A stretch of 64,000 bases of DNA from Selaginella moellendorffii (GCF_000143415.4 NW_003314393.1:209735-273734); one strand, 5' to 3'. Shown: positions 45,351 to 58,960, numbered from the stretch's first letter. Numbers and translations: made by a program. Notes: a model not told the origin generated them from the letters alone.

Positions 45351-45625
45351 CGTCACCTTGCAATCCAGCAAGATTGCAGCACCACTTTATGCAATCCACA
45401 TTTTCCGTGTGCCGTTGTCGAGACGGCGAGATTGAGAGCAAGTAGAGGAGGCAAGGGAATGAATTTTCATTCATTCGTGAGCGAGGGGAGGACAAGAGAC
45501 AACCCTAGACAGGTTTCATCCTTTTTGGGACTCATCAGCTGGGTGTAGTCGTCTAGCATCTACCCTAACCCTAGTTCGGTGTCAACTCTACTTATATTCT
45601 GGCTCTCTTACTTGGCGCGAGTGGT
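45351..45625. other. Unassigned repeat sequence
   Basis: No coding signal. A CAATCCAGCAAGATTGCAGCA phrase near 45362 resembles 44679-44699, so it may be LINE 5' untranslated sequence. Confidence 0.3.
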
Positions 45626-46700
45626 AGGTGTCGTAGGCTAAAGGATCCCCGAAAGCATGACCAAAATGAGAAAAAGTTCATCGGATGGGACCAAGTCTGA
45701 GATCGAGTCCAAGACCGACTCTGAGACCAAGTTCGAGATAGAGTCCAGAATTGAGTCCGAGGCCGACTCAGAGACCGAGTTTGAGACCGAGTTTGAGACG
45801 GAGTCCGAGATCCGAGAATTCGGTCCAAGACCGAGTCCGAAGTTGAGTCCGAAGTCGAGTCTAAGATCGGGTCTGAGATCAAGTCCGAGATTTGAGTCCG
45901 AAACCGAGTCCGAGTACTAATACGGGTCAAGGGGTGAAAGCCCAAAGCATGTGTCTCTCAGGGGGGGGGGCTGCAAGGGGTTCCGTATAGTAGAGATAGT
46001 GAGGTCCAGGAACCAGTCTTGAAGGAACTCTCCAGTGGTGCTTCCAAACTGACTTAAGGTTGAGATTGGGGCCGAGAGGCCTTGGGTGGGAGTGAGCATG
46101 GACTCGGGTGGTGCCGGAGGGGCCACTCAAGGAAGTGCTCAAGAGCAGCTCCCACTCCCGAAAGGGAAACCGATTGCGGTGCTCCTAGCTATGTGGAGTG
46201 GTGCCCCACTTGAGTACCTTGTGGCTCATTGGTCCTCGCCCTTCCTAGCGGCTTAGGCCTTCCCTTCGGGATGGAAGTGGGGGGGTAGAGTTACCCATAC
46301 TGGGCTGTTAGGCCACGGTGTTTCGCCCCAATATCCCGAAGCTAGTGTTGCACCCAAGACTTGGGATTTAGAGGGTCCCATGATCAAGTCTTGTGATACC
46401 AAGGGATGTTAAGAACATGGAGGCTTGCTGTGCTTGGCTGCTTGTGCTTGCGGGGAGTGTAGCCGAACCTTAAGTCCAGTCTAACCCGGGGAGGGGGATT
46501 GGGAGAGATTTGGGAATCCGTGGATGGATGGCTAACACTCCGTTGCTCGTGCAATGAGTAGCTGAAACCAAGTAGGACCAAGTAGGAGTTGGTACCATAG
46601 GCGGGAACTTTGGCGAGGGAACTTAGCAAAAGCCAAGGCAGTGTTGGACAGGTAGACGAGGTAAGCTGGCAAATTGGAAAGGAAAAATTTGTGGCTTACA
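45626..46700 (+). repeat. 5' LTR of the decayed chromovirus copy
   Basis: It matches 8920-10046 from 'gtgtcgtaggct' to the CTTACA end, with the minisatellite at 45690-45920 and a G-run near 45961. The first 20-25 bases are missing. The primer site TGGTATCAGAGC follows at 46704-46715. Confidence 0.85.
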
Positions 46701-46759
46701 ATTTGGTATCAGAGCCTTTTCCTCAGTTCTAGCGAAGGATAGAGGCGGATTGCTAGGAG

Positions 46760-49700
46760 ATGGCAAAGGCAGGGTGGAAGCGAACCAAGGTGGAGACGGA
46801 ACCTCCTCCAGAGCTGGAGCCTCCCGTCGAACGAGAGGCTATGGATGAGGAATCCTTGCATGAGGAGGATTCCAGTGAGGAAACTTCCAAACAGGAGTCC
46901 GGTGGCAAGGTTCGGTCTTCCAAGGCTCGATTGGATGTTCTAGAAGGATAGTTGGCACAGACCAATGCCTTGCTGGAGACTCTTGTACGCAAGCTAAAGC
47001 GTGATGAGAAGAGGAAGAAGAAGCGAAAGACTGCGGATGCTGGCAACGCAGAAGGTGCGGACCCGTTAGTAGGGACTGAGGCAGAACCAAACAAGGTTGA
47101 ACAGACTGAAGTGGAATCAGTCCCTCAGGCAGTTCCCAAGTACAAACCAAAGCCCCCACCGGTCTTCAAGGGAGTGAATGACTATAACGTGGTGGAAGAT
47201 TGGTTTAGGGTAGGATATTTGTCACGGACATGGGGGATATGGATGCGTTCCATACCTTCATATCAGGTTTGCAATCCTAGGCTCGCGGTGAGGTGATGCG
47301 CTAGAACCCAACCAACTACAAGGAAGCGTTGGATGCGGCTATCAAGGTGCATTTCAACAATAACTTGCGAAAGGGGAATGCGACGGGGTCGGAGTCCACA
47401 TTTAGCAAAGGGGCCAAACCAAGGGGAACATATAGCAAAGGGAAATTCAAGAAGAGTTTCTCTAAGAATGAGTCCGTGGGGTTTCGAAAAGGCAAATCTG
47501 GTGGCCAGCGAGCGAGTATGTGGGGGGGTCAAGCAAAAAGAGACAAACCCACGGATAAAAAGGTCAAGTCGTTTAGCAGCGTGGGAAACAACGTATGCTA
47601 CAACTACGGTGAAGCGGGACACTTTTCGAGGGAATGTCCTTACTCGAAGAAGACTAGAGCCAATATGGCCATTAAGTCGGGTGACATCCAAACTGAGGTA
47701 TGTGACCTAGTCCCTAACTCAAAGTTACTCATTACACGAGCAACTTTGGTAGAGAGTCATTCGCGACATCTACTAGCCCTCTGAGGGAAGCTCGAAGGTA
47801 GCTTTGTTAAGATCCTTATTGACACGGGTGCTTCGGATAATTTTGTGGCTGCAGACATAATCTGGCAAGCTGGACTAATGGTGTAGCAGCTGGGTGAACT
47901 AAGGACTATAGAGTTTGTTCAAGGTAGCTAAAGCACCGATGAGGTACTTTAACAAACGAGAGTCAAAGTAGGGACATGGAAAGTAAACATGGATTTCACC
48001 GTGTTGGACATGGCAAGATTTGACGTGATCTTCGGAATGGATTGATTCAATCAGTTCGTGGTAGCCCTGCATGGACAAGGTAGGAACCTTGTGGTACTAG
48101 CGAATGCCCAAAGAAGAAGATCTAGGGTGGAGGCCCAAGATCTAAAGGTAGGGCAATGCAAAGCCAAAGATTCCTGCCTAAACCTGGTGTCCACGAGAGG
48201 ACAACTCACTAAAGGAACCAAAGGCAGCCTTTTTGTGCTTTCTCTCGATGAAGAGTGACAAAAAGACGAGAATGGAAGAAGTACCTTTAGTGATCCAGAG
48301 GGTATTGGACCAATTCCAGGATATCATGCCAAAGGAGCTACCAGTAGGGTTGCTCCCCGCACGACCGATAGAACATAAGATTGAGCTAGTCGAGAGTGCT
48401 GAGGTAGTGGTTCGTCCCCCCTATTGTTTGAACGAAAAAGAAGTCAAGGAGGTCAAGCGCCAACTAGAGGAGTTGGTGGACAAAGGGTATGTTAGGTTGA
48501 GCAAGTTGCTGTATGGGGCGCCGGTGTTATTTGTGAAAAAGAAAGATGGATCTATGCACATGTGCATAGACTACCGGTTGCTCAACAACTATACAAAGAA
48601 AAACAAGTACCCTTTGCCAAGGATTGAAGACCTATTGGGAAAGGCAAAATACTTCTCGAGGATTGACCTAAGGTCAGGATACTACCAGATCAGGGTAGCA
48701 AAGGAAGATTTCGAGAAGACAACCTATCAAACAAGGTATGGGAGCTTTGAGTTTTTGGTGATGTCCTTCGGGCTATGCAAGGCGCCGGCAACGTTTTTGG
48801 CATTGATGAACCACATATTTGTACCCTATCTAGATCATTTTGTGGTCGTCTATATTGACGACATCCTGATCTATACCAAAACGCTAGAGGAGCATGCCGA
48901 ACATTTGACAAAGGTGTTTGAAAAACTAAGGGAACACCAGCTGTATGCTAAAGAGAGCAAATATGACTTTGCTCAACAAGAGGTAAAGTTTCTTGGGCAT
49001 ATGATGGGCAAGGACGGGCTCAAAGTGGACCCTAAGAAGGTCCAAGCGATCCAAAATTGGGAGCGACCATCAAATGTATACGAGTTAAGTGCATTCTTGG
49101 GGCTATGCAACTACTACCGAAAGTTTATCAAACACTATTTGAGAGTAGCCTTGCCCTTAATGGACCAAACGGGAAAAGGGAAGATGGTATGGACAGCAGA
49201 ATGCGAGGCGGCATTTGTCCACCTCAAAGGGAAGTTGAGGAACCCTCCCGTGTTGACATTACCAGACTTTGGTAAGGACTTTGAGGTAGAAAAAAATGCT
49301 TCAAACTTTGCGCTGGGTGCAGTTTTGAAGTAAGACAATCACCGAGTAGCGTTCTTCTCAAAGAAGTTGAACAAAGCTCAACGGAAATGGCCTGCCCATG
49401 AGAAGGAATTGTTTGCAGTGGTCAAGGCGCTCAAGGAGTGGTGACACTACCTTGGGAGACACTTCAAGGTTTACACGAACAATGTGGCAACGAAACACTT
49501 CTTGTCACAACCCAACCTAAGGGGGAAACAAGGTTGGTGGGCCAATGCTTGGCTGAGTTTGATTGTGAGATTCTGTACAAGCCTAGGAAGAGCAACATCG
49601 TGGTAGATGCACTAAGACGAAAAGCGAGCTTGAAGTTGGCAATATCCAGCACAACAACAACCTTTTGGGATGATGTGCGGACAGCATATGAGAATGATGA

Positions 49701-50606
49701 TCTAGCACAAGAAGTGTTGCTGCGGAATCTGGAAGCACGGGAAGCTCACCAGAGAGGTGAGCTTCCAATGGAAGAGAAAACGGGCTATTAGGAATGCAAT
49801 GGACTTATCTATTACAAGCAAACGAGGGTGTATGTAGTAGAAGGGGAACTAAGGAAGGTAACCTTAGAGAAATGTGTTATAACAACTCACCACATTCGAG
49901 TATCAGGGTGAGTCCATGGGAATTCATCAATGGGCTAGCTATTGAAGGTCCTGTGGAGCTCGGTGTGGCCGAGTATCATGGAAAGTTACCTGCAGTGGAG
50001 GCATTCACGGTGGAAAGACTCAACATTTGGAATCTAGTGAGGGATTCCTTTGAATGAGCTCAACAAAGGCAAACCAAATACGCGAACCAGAAGCGTCAGG
50101 ATGTAAAGTTCCAAACTGGGGAGAAGGTGTGGCTGAACACCAAGAACCTCAAGCTACCAAGTGGGATCAGCTAGAAGTTGACCCAAAGGTAAAAATGCAT
50201 GTATTTCATAAATGAATTAATCTTGAGTTCCTTAAGCAGGTTCGCGAGGCCTTATGAGATTAAGGCACGAATCGGTAAAGTGGCTTACCATCTCCGACTT
50301 CCTCAAGAGATGGGGAAGATGCACCCAGTGTTCCACGTGAACTTACTCAAGCCGTACTTTGAGGATCCGCTTTGCAAGGACCAAGTAAGGCCTTTACTTG
50401 AGGTTATCCAACAGGAAGAGGAATACGAAGTCAAGGCTATCCTCAATGCGCGCAAGAGCAAGCGACAAGGACGCAAGGTAAGAGAGTTCCATATGAAGTG
50501 GAAAGGATTTCCACACTGCGAAGCAACATGGGAATCAGAAGAGAATCTAGCGAATGCACAAGATCAAGTGGAGGAATTTCTACAAGGCAGAACTCTATGT
50601 GCTTAA
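46760..50606 (+). pseudogene. gag-pol: Decayed chromovirus Gag-Pol
   Basis: Recognisable pieces: gag N terminus (46760-47205) with a stop at 46949; deletion after VVEDWF; gag C terminus with the knuckle changed to CYNYGEAGHF (about 47597); protease IDTGAS at about 47818 in a frame with stops; an RT frame 48233-49333 that keeps YIDD; RNase H with stops (about 49290-49790); a join at about 49866 removing most of integrase; and an integrase tail plus chromodomain (50235-50606). The second intron (about 50189-50240) is conserved. It cannot make a working polyprotein. Confidence 0.9.
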
Positions 50607-51091
50607 GGAACCAACTCCCCGAGGTGTCGTAGGCTAAAGGATCCCCGAAAGCATGACCAAAATGACAAAGAGTTCATCGGATGGGACTGAGTCTGAGATC
50701 GAGTTCAAGACCGACTCTGATACCAAGTTCGAGATAGAGTCCGGAATCGAGTCCAAGGCCAACTCGGAGACCGAGTTCGAGACAGAGTCTGAGATCTGAG
50801 AATCGAGTCCAAGACCGAGTTCAAAGTCGAGTCCGAAGTCGAGTCCGAGATCGGGTCCGAGATCGAGTCCGAGATCGAGTCCGAGACCGAATCCGAAGTG
50901 GGTCCGATATCGAGTAGGGATAGTGAAGTCTAGGAACTAGTCTTGAAGGAACTCTCCAGTGGTGCTTCCAAACTGACTTGAGGTTGAGACTGGGGCCGAG
51001 GGGAGTGAGCATGGACTCGGGTGGTGCTGGAGGGGCCACCCAAGGAAGTGCTCAAGAGCAGCTCCCACTCCCGAAAGGGAAACCGATTGCA
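50607..51091 (+). repeat. Truncated 3' LTR of the decayed chromovirus copy
   Basis: TAAGGAACCAACTCCCC directly follows the chromodomain end; the minisatellite is shortened (50680-50915), the G-run region is deleted, and similarity stops at about 51090, where a different repeat starts. Confidence 0.8.
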
Positions 51092-53888
51092 TCTTTTGCT
51101 TAATTGCTTAATAGTTATTAAGTCTTACAATTCATTGTTGATGCTTTCACATCTCTATCATTATTTGGGTCACCACATTCTAACCGCATGCATTCCAACT
51201 TAGGTTATGCTATTCTTATTTCCATTGGGATTCCATTGGGAAGGGGTTCTCATGAACTCACCAACTTGACCTCAAGATATCATGCCTTGGCATATTCAAT
51301 GTCTTCACACCATTGGCTCCACGAGCCTACCTTTATGACACTTGTTATTTATGTTTAGGTGTTTGCCAAGATTAATACAGTCATTTCTCATGCCAACTAA
51401 CCATTAACTTTGCACTATATAATTTATACACAACTTTGTGTCAAAGTTGTTTTCATTAAAGTTGTTGTCATTAAACCACTTATAGTGGTCCTTCCCCTTT
51501 CATGCATTTAGTTCATACTAAACGTGTTAAAGAGATATTGTCTCTATTTCAATTTGACTACTCATTCAGGAGTAGATTTGGCCTCTACTAGCATAACCAT
51601 CGCACTTTGGAACTTTTAATTTTGACTTCTCAAAGTCAATTTCCTAGGTGTCTTCAACACCTTGCATTGCACGTGTTGTGCAAACTCCACTTCCCCATCC
51701 TAGGAAGTTCTTTACTTAAAGGCACTATCATCTTCTCTCCTATTTCGTGCCATTCTAGACATTAAATTCCATTTTCCCATAATTTGTGCTAAGGTTTTCC
51801 ATGGCCCAATCATTTGGCTACCTTGCCGCTCCCTCCTTTGGAGCTTTTACTTTGCCAAATTGGAGCATTTAGGAATCTATCTTCGGAAATATCCTTTTCC
51901 ACAATTCGTTAGCATTAAACACATAAGTGTTCCTCACCTAACTTTTCCAATTGGATTTCTTCCAATAGTTTCTATGGCCTAAATTTAGCCCAAAAGTCCT
52001 AATCCAAACTTAGGGCTTGCTAGCCCCAAGAATCACCACTCAACATTTGCACTTGGTCCAAGTGCTCCACGTGTCCAATCCCATGATCGACACTCAAAGG
52101 TACCACCAACATATCAACCTGTTACACTAAGGCCATGCCCATTCACTTTTGCCACACTGATAGTCCAACACCACCTGCATTATAGTCCCGTCTTTCAAAA
52201 ATTGGGCTATCCATCCATGAATGGTCATCCTAGATCCACTCCTTAGCATCCTAAGTATGCCCGTAGACATAGGGAACAACCTTCCCTAATATCCCTTTTT
52301 CAATCCCCATTAAGTCCCTTTTTGTCCATGGCCATATTCGCCAATACTGCCACTGGGTCACGGCCCACTGACCCGACCACTAAGTTCCACTGTCCTTTGG
52401 GACTTCCTTACCATGTGACAGTATCCTTGGTCACTACACTAGAGGACTGCCCTTTTTCCTTTCTATAGTCTAGGACTTTGGGATAGCATTTTGAAACACT
52501 GTGGCACTATACAAGCCTCATGGGTACTCTCCCCACCTTCTGCCTTTGGGTGCTATAGCCATGGGGCTAGAGTGAGGTTCCATTGACCCATACTAAATAT
52601 CTAGTGCCACCCATGCTTGGACTGGGAACATCAACCATTCAATTTCCTGGGGGAACTAAAGTTAGCTCTTAAACATTTCACTAAGCTAGCCCACTTGTCT
52701 GTCCATATTCATTTTATCTTTGGACTCCTCAGTGGATATATCATCACCCAACACATGCAACACATGCATATAGCGTTCCTGGGTCACACTAGCCTTTGCC
52801 CCCCCGCCCCCCACGGGGATAACAGTTTGTATTAATATTTTGACTTGGATTCGGTCTCGATCTCAGTCTTGGTTCCATCTCAAACTCCATTTTGGGTCCA
52901 TCTGGGACTTCATCTTGGGTCCATCTTGGACTCTATCTTGGAATCCATCTTAGACTCCATCTCGGGTCCATTTCGGACTCCATTTTGGGTCCATCTTCGA
53001 CTCCATCTCGGGTCCATCTTGAATTCCATCTCTGACTCCATTTTAGGTCCATCTCAGACTCCATTTCGGGTTCATCTCAGACTCCATCTTGGGTCCATCT
53101 CAAACTCTTCCATGTATCATATATTGGTCTTTTTGTGTCCCTTTTCTAGAGACTCACTGACTGTTTGCTTCGTGCTCGTTCCTCGAGCACTTTGTTGGGA
53201 GTTCAACTCCCACTCTTGACTATCCAAATTGGCACTTTTAGTCCAAACATGTTACTCTCTTTTGATTTCCACTTCGACCACTACCATATAACACCCTTTT
53301 GGCTCCAATTTTGGGTCTCACAACTCCACCACCCATATACGAAGTTCAATGTCCTTATTGAATGATAAACCATTTTATAAAGTAATATTAGCATATATTA
53401 CCCTTTCTATCTTTGGCACATAGCCAGTATTGATCAATGGTTTGACACCAAAGGCTCACCATGCCTTGTCCATCCTCTAAAGTGCATAGTCTCTCCAACT
53501 TAGAGACTCATTAGACCACTTATGGTGGTCCTTCCCCATCATGCATTTAGTTCATGCTAAATGTGTTAGAGACACCGTCTCTATTTTAATTTGACTACTT
53601 ATTTAGGAGTAGCCTTGGCCTCTACTAGCATAACCATTGCACTTTGGAATTTTTAATTTTGACTTCTCAAAGTCAATTTCCTAGATGTCTCCAACATCTT
53701 GCATTGCATATATCATATGTTAGTCCTCTTGTATCCCTTTTCTAGAGACTCACTTACTACTTGCTTCGTGCTCGTTCCTTGAGCACTTCGTTGGGAGTTC
53801 AACTCCCATCTCGACTGTCTAAGTTAGCACTTTTAGTCCAAACATATTACTCTCGTTTGGCTTCCACTACCAATATAGCAATATAACA
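51092..53888 (-). repeat. Non-coding retroelement interior, inverted relative to 6787-17706
   Basis: 51110-51420 matches 7300-7660 inverted, and 51600-52000 matches 17000-17700 inverted. A block at 51470-51690 recurs directly at 53505-53715, and 53111-53270 recurs at 53705-53870, so local duplications are present. No coding signal. Confidence 0.6.
52850..53105. repeat. TCCATCTYGGACTC minisatellite
   Basis: Tandem units alternating CCATCTTGGGTCCATC and ATCTCGGACTC. It is similar in base pattern to the reverse complement of the chromovirus LTR array and probably a diverged form of it. The 124-codon frame across it is an artefact. Confidence 0.7.
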
Positions 53889-53949
53889 ATATACCCTTGA
53901 GCCTCACTTTGACTGATGTTGACCACATGGTCAAAGCTGGCGTCTAACA
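53889..53949 (-). repeat. Gypsy-2 LTR fragment
   Basis: It matches the first 60 bases of the 31496-31706 LTR in the same (minus) orientation and ends in CTAACA. Confidence 0.65.
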
Positions 53950-54948
53950 ATTCTTCCCCCCCAACATTGTTCATGTCCCAAAGATGAATTGTACCGGTGA
54001 TCACCCTTTCTGGGGAACCTTGCTCAAGCTCCTAGTCCATCTTCCACAGCTGTATATATTGAGGCATTACTTCATATGGACTAGCATATCAATAAAAAAG
54101 TTTGTCACTCTTCCCTGTTCGTAAAGGTGTTGGGGGAAGGAGGGGCACCTCCCCCAACACTCGCTCAAACATGAGAAATACTTCAATACTCTCTACAAAA
54201 ATGCCCCCCCTTGCCTTTGTGGGGCAAAGGTTTTATACAAGGAAGATGGGGAATATTTTGAGGACCAAAATAATTCCTCTCTTTCTCACTCTCTCCCTCT
54301 CTCTTGTCTGTCTTGTGGTGGTTTTGTTTGATCTTGGGTGTGTTGGATAGGTCTGGAGCTCCTCTTTCCAGCAAGGTATGACAGTCATCAAACCGTGTAA
54401 TATTTGAAGAGATACAACGTTTCTTGGCTCGGTTTGAGGAACAGTTTGGGGTTTTCACTTTCTTGCCTAGATCCTCAACCCAATTTCTCATAGTAGTGCA
54501 CTTGGGCTTGTAAATCTGGCCTAGATCTATGAATAGGGGTGATTCTTGGCGCTAAATTTGGCCAAATTGGCGGCATGCAAAAGGATTTTCTTCTCTAGTT
54601 AGATTGGGCCATTTTTGTCGCAAGAATTTGTGCTCCTCCAGGCTTTGTTTTGGATGTTGTTTGTTTCTAGAGGTACTCCTGGCCCTAGGCTTTCCGAAAA
54701 TACCAACGCCGCCTTAATATCGATCTACATCAGTGACATTCACATGTTTTTCCACAATATTGGTGTTTTGGGCAACCTCTTCTTGGATTTTGGGGAATAT
54801 TGAGGTGGATTCTTCCCAAATTCCTACGATAGAGGGTAGACGGGGTTGAGCCCTTTCCAACAAGCCCACCAACAATCAAAATGGAGAAGGATCGAGACTA
54901 GAGGACTCATTTTTCTCTTTTGGGTTAAACTTTGTTGGGGGGTTCTTT
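53950..54948. repeat. Non-coding repeat with a block shared with 6786-6905
   Basis: 54118-54240 ('gggaaggaggggcacctcccccaacactcgc..' to 'ggttttatac') matches 6786-6905. The remainder is T-rich with no convincing gene. Confidence 0.5.
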
Positions 54949-55037
54949 GAACACCAAGAACCTAAAATTACCAAGTGGAATCAGTTGGAAGTTGACCCAA
55001 AGGTAAAATGCATATATTCTTGGAAATGAATTGACAT
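54949..55037 (+). repeat. Chromovirus gag-pol fragment including intron 2 start
   Basis: It matches about 14391-14476: the NTKNL region of the integrase tail through GTAAAA and into the intron. It is an isolated 90-bp piece. Confidence 0.7.
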
Positions 55038-55917
55038 TGTCTTTATCCTTGTCTTTGCACTCAGGTAGTAGCAGCATCAACCTTCATTAAAATAAGACCA
55101 TCTCCCATAGGAAGTGGAGTTGAAGGACGTGTAGCGAAGGACGTGGAGTGGAAGAGGCAATATTTCAAAATATTGTGCCAAGTGAAGAGCATCATCAAGG
55201 GTGGCTAGAGCAAGTGCATGCACAAGTTTTACAAGATCTTGACGAGGTGTTAGTCATAACATTCCTAACTTGATCCTCTTTGACATACTAGGCTTCTCAT
55301 AAAGCAAGAAGCTTTGGAAATGAATGTTAAATTGCATCATGGACTCAGACAACCCTTGATAAAGACAATGCAATTGTTAAAAGGCATCATTACAATTGTT
55401 GACATGTCCAAATGTGCGTCTAAAGATGTTTGGAAGAATGCTCCAATCCTCACAAGTGGTTATGTTCAAACCATTGTACCATTGTAGTACTATCTCTTAG
55501 AAATGTGTGGGAAATTCATGCAAATGCCGGGCATCATCCCAAGAATGATACATAACAATCACTGTGAAGTGATTGAACCAATAGTACATATCATCTTTAG
55601 GATTTCTACGGAAGAACTCCAACTAAACTCGAAGATTGGCAGCAAAAGCAAAAAGAGTTGTACCACACACCATGAATGCTGCTATCAACTGAGTCTAATT
55701 GTTCAATTATAACCATATAACATTGAGCAATTGCACCAATTGCTGCTCCAAAGTCAAAGGAAAAGGAGGCTGCTGGTCTGCTATAAAAATGAATGAAAAG
55801 AAAAAAAACAAAAGAGAAAAAATTGAAAAAGTTATAAGAAAAGAGAGATTTAAACAATGTAAAAGCTAGATTTAAAGGAGAATCCCAAATCCAAATGCTC
55901 CTCAACTCCACTAATAT
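55038..55917 (-). pseudogene. Gypsy gag-like relic
   Basis: The minus strand at about 55440-55255 reads, with stops, a phrase like YQGLSESMMQFNIHF.. typical of plant gypsy capsid regions (small hydrophobic helix then LSESM..YN). It sits beside LTR-like repeats at 55918-56290 in a compatible orientation. Weakly supported. Confidence 0.35.
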
Positions 55918-56290
55918 GAGTGCATGGAATATGGAAAGAAAATATAGAAATATGCATATCAATTAGCCCAAAAACCTTAGGTTATATATATGAGCGAGAG
56001 ATTCGAATTGAAACCAATCTAATGGCTACCAAAATCCCACTATATTAATATTAGTATATGGTAATATAGCCGTACACTTGAACCTCATAAAATATAATAA
56101 AATTATAAACATATAATCTGTGAGTGTATGGAATATGGAAAGAGAATATAGAAATATATTAATTAACCAAAAAACCCTAGCTTATATACAAGAGTAAATT
56201 GTCCGGATTGAAACCAATCTAATAGCTACCAAAATCCTACTACGCTAATATTAGTATATGGTATCATAGCTATACACTTGGACCTCACAA
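55918..56290 (-). repeat. Tandemly duplicated AT-rich LTR-like block
   Basis: About 180 bp starting 'gagtg.atggaatatggaaag' occurs twice (55918-56110 and 56122-56290), and once inverted at 58790-58960. These look like LTRs of the AT-rich gypsy relic at 57100-58690. Confidence 0.6.
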
Positions 56291-57099
56291 ATCTAAATAT
56301 AAAACTATTTCAAAAAGGAAATTAAAAGAAAAGACATATAATTTACATATTTAAAAGCTGGGATTTATATAAATTTTAAGATGGATTATGTAAAAAAACT
56401 CTTGAAGAATAAAAATGATTTTAAAAATTATTTTTACTTATAAAAAAACTAATATTTTTGGATATCCTCAAGTATTTCTTGTTTCAAATGTATATATCAC
56501 AAAAAATTTCTCTAAATAGTAGGAAGTAAATTACTTTCTAATATTAATATTAATATATAGTTCACAAGAGTAGCAACATCTTTATATTTTCTTCCTTGCT
56601 TCAAATACCAAATATCTTGTCTGGTTTTTAACTAATAACCTTGTACAAGCTTAATTTTAAATTCTTATATTTTAATATTCAGATGCACTACTTGAGCTCT
56701 GCATTATTATTAAACCCACTAAGTAAATTTATCAAAATTACTACCATATTTATATTAAACCTCATGGCAATAGAGAATGGTTCTTGGTATCTAATAGGTA
56801 TAAGCTATCTTATACAAATATAAATATCAAATCCATTTCTTACTAATATCTCAAAAACTAGCTACTTCTTCTATATTTTCTACTAGTCTTTTTACTCATA
56901 ACATTATTTAATCCGCCAATAGCTTTAAATAATTTTTATATTTTCTTTCAATACTGACACATAGTTTATATAAATTTTTTGATATTAGTTTTGTTTTTTT
57001 CTGCAATTATATTATCTCAATCCCTAAAAGTCTTCCAGGACAGAGAAAGAGTGTTTAGTAGCAGTTTGGGGTTTCAATAAATTTCATGCATATCTATAT
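56291..57099. other. AT-rich sequence without recognisable features
   Basis: Strongly AT-rich with many short homopolymer runs. No frame above 60 codons looks real. Confidence 0.4.
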
Positions 57100-58690
57100 G
57101 GTTCTTGATCGTTATTAAAAAGTGATCATATTATAATTACTTCATTATTGAAGTGGAAGAACTTAGTTGGTTGTACTACTCAATGGGATTTAAAGTTTTA
57201 GATATATAATTTTGATGTTATTTATCACTCGAAGAGTTCTATGGCTGATGCTGAAACCATTTTTTAAGCTCCTTTTCCTTTTTTGCTCTCTTCTTATATT
57301 TCTGACAAGCTTGTTATTCTAGCATTTATGAATTTTTTGAACGAGGATTCAATGTCATTAGCAATTATTATACTTAATGTTTAATGTTCACAAGGTGTAG
57401 AATAAGATTTAACTTCTCTTCATGAAATTCACGAAGCTCAAGATTGAACTATGGATTTAAAGGCTTCGCAATGGGTTGTAGAATCCTGCATGACTTGCCA
57501 TTTCAGTATTTACATTCTCAATATCGCCTTAAGGACGATTTTCTTTATTTTGTGGGGACAAATCCTAATGATCATTTATAGTAGGTGGGGCCTTCACTAA
57601 TTATTCCATACTTTCTCCATGCTACCATAATTCTCCTATTCTATGCAGGTATATGGGACATTGTCATGTGACTGAGAAGTTGCGTAAGTCTTTTTATTGG
57701 TCAGAGATACAATATGATGTTATCTAATATATGCATAGCTGCATTTGGTGCTAAGCTCGTAATACTCCCCATCATCTTGTGGAAGGATAGTTGGAATCAA
57801 TTATAGTTTCCCGTGCATTTGAGTTTGTGGTGTTTAATCTATTGGGGCATCTTCCATGATTGATTGCTAGCAATGAGTATGTTATTATTGCTTTTGACTA
57901 TTTGACTTGTTGAGTGGAAGTCGGTGTTCTTGCTAGTACATCTGCAACTGTTGTTGGATATTTCCTTCTCAATCAAGTGGTGTTTCAGCTATTCGGAGTG
58001 GATTCTTGTGGATAATGGTCCTACCTACATTTATGGATGAGGCATTTTATATTTTAACATCTTGGTTGGGGATACACCACACTTTCATAAGTGCTTATCA
58101 TCCACAGTTAAATGGTTTGGTAGAACAACTTATTTGGACCTTCAAAAGGATGATCGTGAAGTATGTGAACTTTTAGCATTCAGATTGGGATGCTTATTTT
58201 CTATATCTTTAATATGTATATGTCAAAGGGGTGTAGAGTTTTGTTGATGCTTTACCAAATAAACTCTTATATGGTTATAATCCAATACTTCCAACGAAAT
58301 TGGGTTTACTTTTGCGATTCCTACAAGTTACTGATACTAGATCATGGATTCAGTATTTGATGAGCATTCTTCCACTTGTTTAAGCAAAGTTTGCTAGACA
58401 CCTAGGCTGCATATAAATGGGACAACAACGGTGTTATAACTCCCATCATCATCCACCTATAGAGTACAAAGTGGATGACTTGGTATTAGTTTATTTTTCC
58501 AATCTTATGTATATGGTTTATTTAAGGGGTTCTTGCTTAGTGGAAAGGACCATATTAGGTGTTGCGGCAAGTTGGACCTCAAGTTTATAAGGTTTGGCAT
58601 GATGTTTAGCAGGCTAATCCTCCAAAACTTGTTCATGTGTAGCAGTTGAAATGCTTCATACAAAGGGATTAAGAATGACTAACACCACCT
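57100..58690 (+). pseudogene. AT-rich gypsy RNase H/integrase relic
   Basis: With stops and frame shifts: FDVIYHSKSSMADAE (end of RNase H, about 57210-57260); GHCHVTEKLRKSFYW and a CIWC remnant (H2C2 finger, about 57655-57750); DNGPTY (second catalytic region, about 58010); and AYHPQLNGLVEQ-like (about 58095-58130). Base composition differs strongly from the other gypsy elements here, consistent with age and long-term C-to-T decay. It is flanked downstream by an LTR-like block at 58790-58960. Confidence 0.65.
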
Positions 58691-58779
58691 ACATATCCAC
58701 CGATGCTTCCTTTTGATGTTCCTCTAGATTCTAGCCTATCTATAAAAGAACCTTGATGGTTTTCTATTATTTCGAGAGG

Positions 58780-58960
58780 AGAGGATGATGTGAAGTCTCT
58801 ATATACTAATATTAATTTAGTGGGATTTTGGTAATTGTTGGATTGGTTTCAATATGAACCACTCACTTATATATATAAGTTAAGGTTTTTGGGCTAATTA
58901 ATATACATATTTTTGTGTTCTTTTTCTATATTCTATACACTCACAATTGTATTTTAAAAA
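58780..58960 (+). repeat. AT-rich LTR-like block, plus orientation
   Basis: Inverted relative to 55918-56290; 'gtctctatatactaatatt' to 'tctatacactcac'. Probably the 3' LTR of the relic before it. Confidence 0.55.

Larger units (their letters stand above)
45626..51091 (+). mobile_element. Decayed, internally deleted copy of the chromovirus
   Basis: It has the same organisation and sequence family as 8899-16433. The 5' LTR lacks its first bases, gag has lost about 270 bp, most of integrase is deleted, the 3' untranslated region is gone and the 3' LTR is cut at 51091. Many C-to-T and G-to-A changes are visible. No target duplication was found. Confidence 0.9.

Noticed and set aside
45657-45920. 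Plus-strand Glu/Ser-rich ORF in the decayed LTR
   Set aside because: Same minisatellite artefact as in the intact LTR.
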